This document shows positions 60,248-64,000 of a stretch of DNA of 64,000 nt, piece after piece. The notes beneath the pieces were generated by a model. It made no database searches. It saw nothing but the letters and a program-made list of their open reading frames with translations, and was not told the DNA's origin. A program made the position numbers and the translations under genes. The stretch is taken from the NCBI RefSeq assembly GCF_000178855.1, contig NZ_ADVG01000001.1, positions 3,385,481 through 3,449,480 on the forward strand, read 5' to 3'. The stretch is from Ktedonobacter racemifer DSM 44963 (GTDB lineage: Bacteria; Chloroflexota; Ktedonobacteria; Ktedonobacterales; Ktedonobacteraceae). Position 1 is the stretch's first letter. The number at the start of each line of letters is the position of its first letter.

Positions 60248-61225
60248 TTGTTACGCATCATCTATATGGGAACACCACAATTTGCTGTCCCTGCCCTGGA
60301 AGCCTTAATCCAGCATTCAAAGCCAGGAGCGCTTCTCCCTGAAGGTTACGAGATCGTGACCGTTATCACCCGGCCTGATAAACCAGCCGGGCGCGGGCGC
60401 GGCATCGTCTACTCCCCTGTAAAACAGACCGCCGTAGAGCATGACCTGCCCGTATGGCAGCCAGGCTCTTTTAAGAAAGCCGAAAATAGTGAGGCGCTCG
60501 CCGCTTACAAGGCCGACCTCTACATTGTGGCCGCCTTCGGGCAGATTCTACCACAAAATGTGCTGGATCAGCCACACTATGGAACGCTCAACGTCCATGC
60601 TTCGCTCCTCCCCAAGTATCGAGGAGCCGACCCTATCGCTGAATGTATTCTCCAGGGCGATGCTGAGAGCGGCGTCTCCATTATGCTCCTGGATGCGGGT
60701 ATCGATACCGGCCCCGTCCTGCTCAGGCGCACGCTGACTCTGGCCGAAGACGAGACCACGGGAACACTCACCCCCAGACTCGCAGACCAGGGGGCCGAGG
60801 CGCTTTTAGAGGCCCTTCCGCTCTGGATTCAGGGAAAAATCACGCCTGAACCCCAGGATGAGGAGCACGCGACGCATACGCGTATGCTGAAGAAAGAGGA
60901 TGGCCGTATCCAGTGGGAGCGCTCGGCGGGCGCCATCTCACGCCAGGTTCGCGCCTACCAGCCATGGCCCAGCGCCTATACCACGTGGAAAGGCAAGCTG
61001 CTCAAGATTCTGACAGCTCGCCCACTGGATCGCCAGCTCGCTACAGTGGTCGCGCCGGGTACCGCCCTCGTTCGCGAACATGCAGGACAGAAGGTACTGG
61101 TGGTCGCGACCGGCTCAGGCCTCCTACAGGTACAACGCCTACAGCTAGAGGGAAAAAAGGCCATGACCACTGAAGAATTTCTCCGTGGTTATAGCCAGAT
61201 CTCAGAACAGCCACTCGGCAACTGA
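60248..61225 (+). CDS. fmt: methionyl-tRNA formyltransferase
   Basis: 325 residues, formylates the initiator tRNA using 10-formyl-THF. MGTPQFAVPALEALI, TRPDKPAGRGR, the catalytic loop FGQILPQNVLDQPHYGTLNV with Asn, NVHASLLPKYRGADPI with His, and MLLDAGIDTGPVL (Asp). The C-terminal tRNA-binding OB domain begins near 215. The start is TTG at 60248 with GAGGGG 8 nt upstream. Full length. Confidence 0.95.
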   Translation: MLRIIYMGTPQFAVPALEALIQHSKPGALLPEGYEIVTVITRPDKPAGRGRGIVYSPVKQTAVEHDLPVWQPGSFKKAENSEALAAYKADLYIVAAFGQILPQNVLDQPHYGTLNVHASLLPKYRGADPIAECILQGDAESGVSIMLLDAGIDTGPVLLRRTLTLAEDETTGTLTPRLADQGAEALLEALPLWIQGKITPEPQDEEHATHTRMLKKEDGRIQWERSAGAISRQVRAYQPWPSAYTTWKGKLLKILTARPLDRQLATVVAPGTALVREHAGQKVLVVATGSGLLQVQRLQLEGKKAMTTEEFLRGYSQISEQPLGN

Positions 61226-61231
61226 CTCCTC

Positions 61232-61320
61232 GCGCCTGCGGCGCTCACTCGATTGTGGTGTGGCACAGTAACCCGCTACTTGCGTACGCAAGTAGCGGGT
61301 TACTGTGCCACACCACAATC
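61232..61320. repeat. GCGCC-TGC-GGCGC module plus 70-nt perfect palindrome
   Basis: The short TGC-loop hairpin (61232-61244) is followed by a 35-bp perfect palindrome (61251-61320) between convergent fmt and uppP. It should end both transcripts. The long stem differs entirely in sequence from other copies. Confidence 0.88.
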
Positions 61321-61325
61321 CTTTT

Positions 61326-62237
61326 TTATGCCCGCCCTGGCAGGACGGTAAAGAACAGGATCAGCATAATGAGGCCAGCTCCCATGCAGTAATAGGCAAA
61401 GGGATCAAGACGACCAGTTTCAAAGTACTTGAGTAGGAACCTGGTGCTCACGAAGGCCGCGATCCCAGAGAGGACCGCGCCAAAGAGCACCATCAGCAGC
61501 GTCGAGGCTGGCAGGTGCAGCAGTTTAGGTACCTCCAGAGCCGCAGCCGCCAGAATGATAGGTGTCCCCAACAAGAAGGAAAAGCGCGCCGCATCCTCGT
61601 GCTTCAGGCGCACCGCCAGGCCTCCTACAATCGTCATACCGGAACGCGAAAAGCCCGGAATCAAGGCCAGGGCCTGCGCGGATCCGACCGCCAGAGCCTC
61701 TTTGAAGGAGAGCGAGTCCAGGTGGCGAAACTGCTTCTCGCGTTCGCGCGGCGGCAGTGCCGAAAACTTCGCGGCCGAGCTACGCCGCATGGCCTCGCCC
61801 AGGAACAAGATCGCACCATTAAGCACCAGAAATGCAGCGGCGAGCAAAGGTGAGGCAAAAATACGCTTGAGAAAATGATCCAGCAGCACACCCAGGAGAC
61901 CTGCGGGAATGGTGCCAACAATGATCAGCCAGCTTACCCACTCCGGTGTGCCTTTACGCACACTCTTCCAGTCTTTGGCTGTCACCACCAGCGTCCTGCC
62001 TACCTGCAACCAGTCGCGCCAGAAATAGAGTAAGAGAGCGATGCTTGTTCCCAGGTGCAGCGCCGTAATCAATGGAACAAAACAACTATCACCACCACAT
62101 GCCGTGTCGGTCGCCATATTGCCCCAGCCCAGTAGGCCCGGCACAAGAACTGTATGCCCCAGACTGCTAATCGGAAATAACTCAGTTACGCCTTGTAATA
62201 GCGCCAGAACAATCGTCTGCCAGATTGTTATATTCAT
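61326..62237 (-). CDS. uppP: undecaprenyl-diphosphatase
   Basis: 303 residues, integral membrane, recycles undecaprenyl-diphosphate for wall synthesis and gives bacitracin tolerance. GVTELFPISSLGHTVLVP is the active-site loop (family E-x-x-P-x-S-S-x-G-H) and FSRSGMTIVGGLAVRL the second, with the catalytic Arg and Ser. Six to eight membrane helices. A short insertion (VPGLLGWGNMATDTACGGDS) after the first motif is longer than in E. coli. Neighbouring mltG fits the cell-wall theme. Confidence 0.94.
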   Translation of the reverse strand: MNITIWQTIVLALLQGVTELFPISSLGHTVLVPGLLGWGNMATDTACGGDSCFVPLITALHLGTSIALLLYFWRDWLQVGRTLVVTAKDWKSVRKGTPEWVSWLIIVGTIPAGLLGVLLDHFLKRIFASPLLAAAFLVLNGAILFLGEAMRRSSAAKFSALPPREREKQFRHLDSLSFKEALAVGSAQALALIPGFSRSGMTIVGGLAVRLKHEDAARFSFLLGTPIILAAAALEVPKLLHLPASTLLMVLFGAVLSGIAAFVSTRFLLKYFETGRLDPFAYYCMGAGLIMLILFFTVLPGRA

Positions 62238-62301
62238 AAATAACTATATCTCTCTCATTACTGTAACTAACTCAATGTATGTATGCTTGGCGTGACGCCT
62301 C

Positions 62302-62375
62302 GCGCCTGCGGCGCACGCCCAGGTAGGAGGTGTGATGTCCCTTGGCGGCCTGCGGCCGCCAAGGGACATCACACC
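62302..62375. repeat. tandem TGC-loop hairpin unit (copy 3)
   Basis: GCGCCTGCGGCGC (62302-62314), then a 22-bp perfect stem (62329-62350 with 62354-62375) around TGC. Together with copies 1 and 2 this shows the same plan with unrelated long-stem sequence. It lies upstream of uppP and downstream of mltG on the minus strand. Confidence 0.85.
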
Positions 62376-62412
62376 ATCAACCCGAAATATGTCGCACACG
62401 GGATCAACGAGT

Positions 62413-62496
62413 TGTAGGGTCCAAGCTGGCTTGGACTCCTCTCCCGGGAAAACGCGATAGGGCACGGGAAGAGGCCATGCTAGCATGGCCCCTACA
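62413..62496. repeat. TAGGGTCCA paired-palindrome unit, copy 2
   Basis: An 84-bp unit starting TGTAGGGTCCAAGCTGGCTT and ending CCATGCTAGCATGGCCCCTA, related to 53290-53389. The arms are more diverged, so this copy is older or was subject to drift. Confidence 0.75.
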
Positions 62497-62507
62497 ATGC
62501 GCGATGC

Positions 62508-63638
62508 TTAGCCGCCGTACTGGGACTCCAATTGCTGGAACTCTGCGTATGTCTTCGCAAAATGCGATTTGCCATCTTTATCCGCGATAAAGTAATAGTA
62601 GTCGGTCTGTTTGGGATTGGCAACGGCCTTCATGCTGGCCAGGCCAGGGCTACAAATGGGCGTGGGAGGCAGGCCCGCCGTATTATAGGTATTGTACGGG
62701 CTATTAGAGGCCGTATCTCCCCCGACCGTATTGAGCGGCAGCCAGTACTTCGTAGGCGTTTGATCACTATCACGCGCATACTGAACCGTGGGATCGGCCT
62801 GCAACTTCCCATTGGTCTCATCATTAGGACGGTAGATGCGGTTCCAGTAAACGCTGCCTACATCCGCGCGATCAGAGGCATGACCCGTCTCACGCTCGAC
62901 AACGGCGGCCAGGTTGACCATATCATACAGGCTCATCTTATGCTGTTGAGCCAGCGCCTCCAGGTTATTCTGTTTTACGACGTCGTTCATAGTTGTCAGC
63001 ATCAAGCCGATAGCGTCACCCGCATCAGATTTAAGGTCAACCTGGTAGCTGGCAGGAAAGAGGAAGCCCTCCATCCCTTTCCCGTTCGGAATCGATTTTA
63101 AGATGGGATACTTATCCCGCGCGGACATTTTGTACTTACCCTGCACATAGGCATCAAAGGCGTTGATATCTCTAGCATACTTCAGGAAGTCGTCCTTCTT
63201 AAAATTTGAGAGCGTGGGTTGCGATTGCGCATAGGCATTGGCGACCTGTTCGAGACGCCAGCCCTCAGGCACCACGACCGCAACAGCGTCCGGCTGGGCC
63301 CGCAAGAGTTGGTTGATAATCGAGTCCACCGTCATATCAGGTGTCAGCTTTTTATACACACCCGCCTGCAACTGATTATCCAGGCCACGCACACGCGCCC
63401 AGATACGAAAGACGAGCGCATTGCGAATCAAACCCTTGTTTTGCAGGTCGTTGGCGATTTCAGCCGTGCTCTCGCCCGGGCGAATTTCCAGGGCCACCGT
63501 TTTGTTATTCTTGGAGTCTGCCGGTTGAAAAACAGAGGTAAAAGTGTTCCAGGCCACGAGACTGACGACAAATATCACCACCGCAACCACCAGCACTGAG
63601 ATAAGACCAGCACGTGATTTCTTCGGTCGTTTTATCAT
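62508..63638 (-). CDS. mltG: endolytic transglycosylase MltG (YceG-like)
   Basis: 376 residues. Signal-anchor helix (AGLISVLVVAVVIFVVSLVA), a LysM-like domain (VALEIRPGESTAEIANDLQN) and the YceG catalytic domain with Glu in LAAVVERETGHASDRADVGS, then LQADPTVQYA, YNTYNTAGLPPTPICSPGLA and YYYFIADKDGKSHFAKTYAE. It cuts nascent peptidoglycan strands at the membrane. The start overlaps the ruvX stop by 4 nt (ATGA), so the two are translationally coupled, as in many bacteria. Confidence 0.95.
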   Translation of the reverse strand: MIKRPKKSRAGLISVLVVAVVIFVVSLVAWNTFTSVFQPADSKNNKTVALEIRPGESTAEIANDLQNKGLIRNALVFRIWARVRGLDNQLQAGVYKKLTPDMTVDSIINQLLRAQPDAVAVVVPEGWRLEQVANAYAQSQPTLSNFKKDDFLKYARDINAFDAYVQGKYKMSARDKYPILKSIPNGKGMEGFLFPASYQVDLKSDAGDAIGLMLTTMNDVVKQNNLEALAQQHKMSLYDMVNLAAVVERETGHASDRADVGSVYWNRIYRPNDETNGKLQADPTVQYARDSDQTPTKYWLPLNTVGGDTASNSPYNTYNTAGLPPTPICSPGLASMKAVANPKQTDYYYFIADKDGKSHFAKTYAEFQQLESQYGG

Positions 63639-64000
63639 TCGTATTCCTCTTTTGTGCTACTCTTTTGTACATCCAGGTACTCCTGGAGAAACACGGCCGC
63701 CGCCAGGGCATCGATCTCGTGTCCTGGACGTCGACGTTTCCCCTGAGAGTGCTGGCGCCCTCCGGTATGCTTCGACTTTCTTCCCCCCTGCTGTGTGCGT
63801 AGGCGTTCGGCCTCTACCGTTGAGAGGCGCTCATCCCAGAAGGTAACCGGAACGGCGATATGGGCTTTTAAACGCTCTACAAAGGCCATGATCCGCTCGC
63901 CCTGGGCATGTATCTGACCATCCAGGCTTACCGGTAGTCCAATCACCAGGCCCTCTGCATCGGTCTCTGCGATCAACCGCTCAATCGCATCCCAGGTCTG
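63635..64000 (-). CDS. ruvX: YqgF/RuvX nuclease-fold protein, 3' part
   Basis: The C-terminal ~120 residues are present; the start lies beyond the right edge. GLVIGLPVSLDGQIHAQGER and VTFWDERLSTVEAERL are the conserved RNase-H-fold motifs, and HEIDALAAAVFLQEYLD the last one with the acidic Asp. Members process pre-16S rRNA and were first proposed as Holliday-junction resolvases. A Lys/Arg/Gly/His-rich insert (GGRKSKHTGGRQHSQGKRRR) separates the last two motifs. Confidence 0.92.
   Translation of the reverse strand, partial: QTWDAIERLIAETDAEGLVIGLPVSLDGQIHAQGERIMAFVERLKAHIAVPVTFWDERLSTVEAERLRTQQGGRKSKHTGGRQHSQGKRRRPGHEIDALAAAVFLQEYLDVQKSSTKEEYE

Overview
This 64 kb chromosomal segment looks like a member of the Ktedonobacteria (Chloroflexota). 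That assignment is inferred from gene content, not from a marker gene: many guide-RNA transposon nucleases (two IscB, four TnpB), an XRE-HTH/TPR regulator with an internal SRRDFLQALG-type segment, a DUF4388 protein, a PASTA-type kinase with a long Thr-Pro tail, an AAA-TPR ATPase and a fused membrane/spermidine-synthase protein. Genes are mostly GC-rich with short spacers. Very long, near-perfect palindromes sit at most transcription-unit ends.

Layout. 0.5-8.1 kb: a GH57/GT4 glucan gene pair, a PASTA Ser/Thr kinase and selB, all on the minus strand. 8.1-16 kb: a mobile-element pile-up. An AT-rich gene for a small secreted, beta/gamma-crystallin (killer-toxin-like) protein appears to be cut into three pieces by an IscB element and by a TnpB element. 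That tnpB is in turn interrupted by an ORF-less group II intron, and a complete IS607 follows. 16-23.4 kb: ECF sigma factor with a membrane PQQ-propeller partner, ABC-2 exporter, uvrC, fmdB-like gene. 23.5-32 kb: a probable integrated element bounded by TCTATTTTGTAGTA direct repeats. It carries a tyrosine integrase, a rolling-circle-type Rep, an AEP primase fused to a CHC2 zinc finger, a DUF488 protein, a nucleotidyltransferase gene pair (toxin-antitoxin candidate) and a recombined junction between two 5'-truncated genes.

32-42 kb: histidine kinase, small hypothetical and membrane proteins, HTH-TPR regulator, aldehyde dehydrogenase, DUF4388 protein and a second IscB element whose upstream RNA region matches the first. 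42-44.3 kb: a tight operon of a short-chain reductase, a eukaryote-like 6-pyruvoyl-tetrahydropterin synthase and a GT4 glycosyltransferase. Together these suggest synthesis of a glycosylated tetrahydropterin. 44.5-53.3 kb: ArsR/DUF2087 regulator, DUF885 peptidase, then two nearly identical TnpB elements in inverted orientation, each abutting the 3' end of a gene (glnA and a PQQ-type sugar dehydrogenase gene). 53.4-64 kb: RmlD-like reductase, an M16 peptidase with an altered zinc motif, polyamine-synthase-like membrane protein, AAA-TPR protein, fmt, uppP, mltG and the 3' part of ruvX.

At least four dispersed intergenic repeat families are visible: GCGCC-TGC-GGCGC tandem hairpins, a CCGAAACCC...TTTTCGG unit, a TAGGGTCCA...TGG.CCCTA paired-palindrome unit, and an AGACGCGTGCTT.AGCAGCG palindrome. 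No tRNA, rRNA or CRISPR array was recognised.
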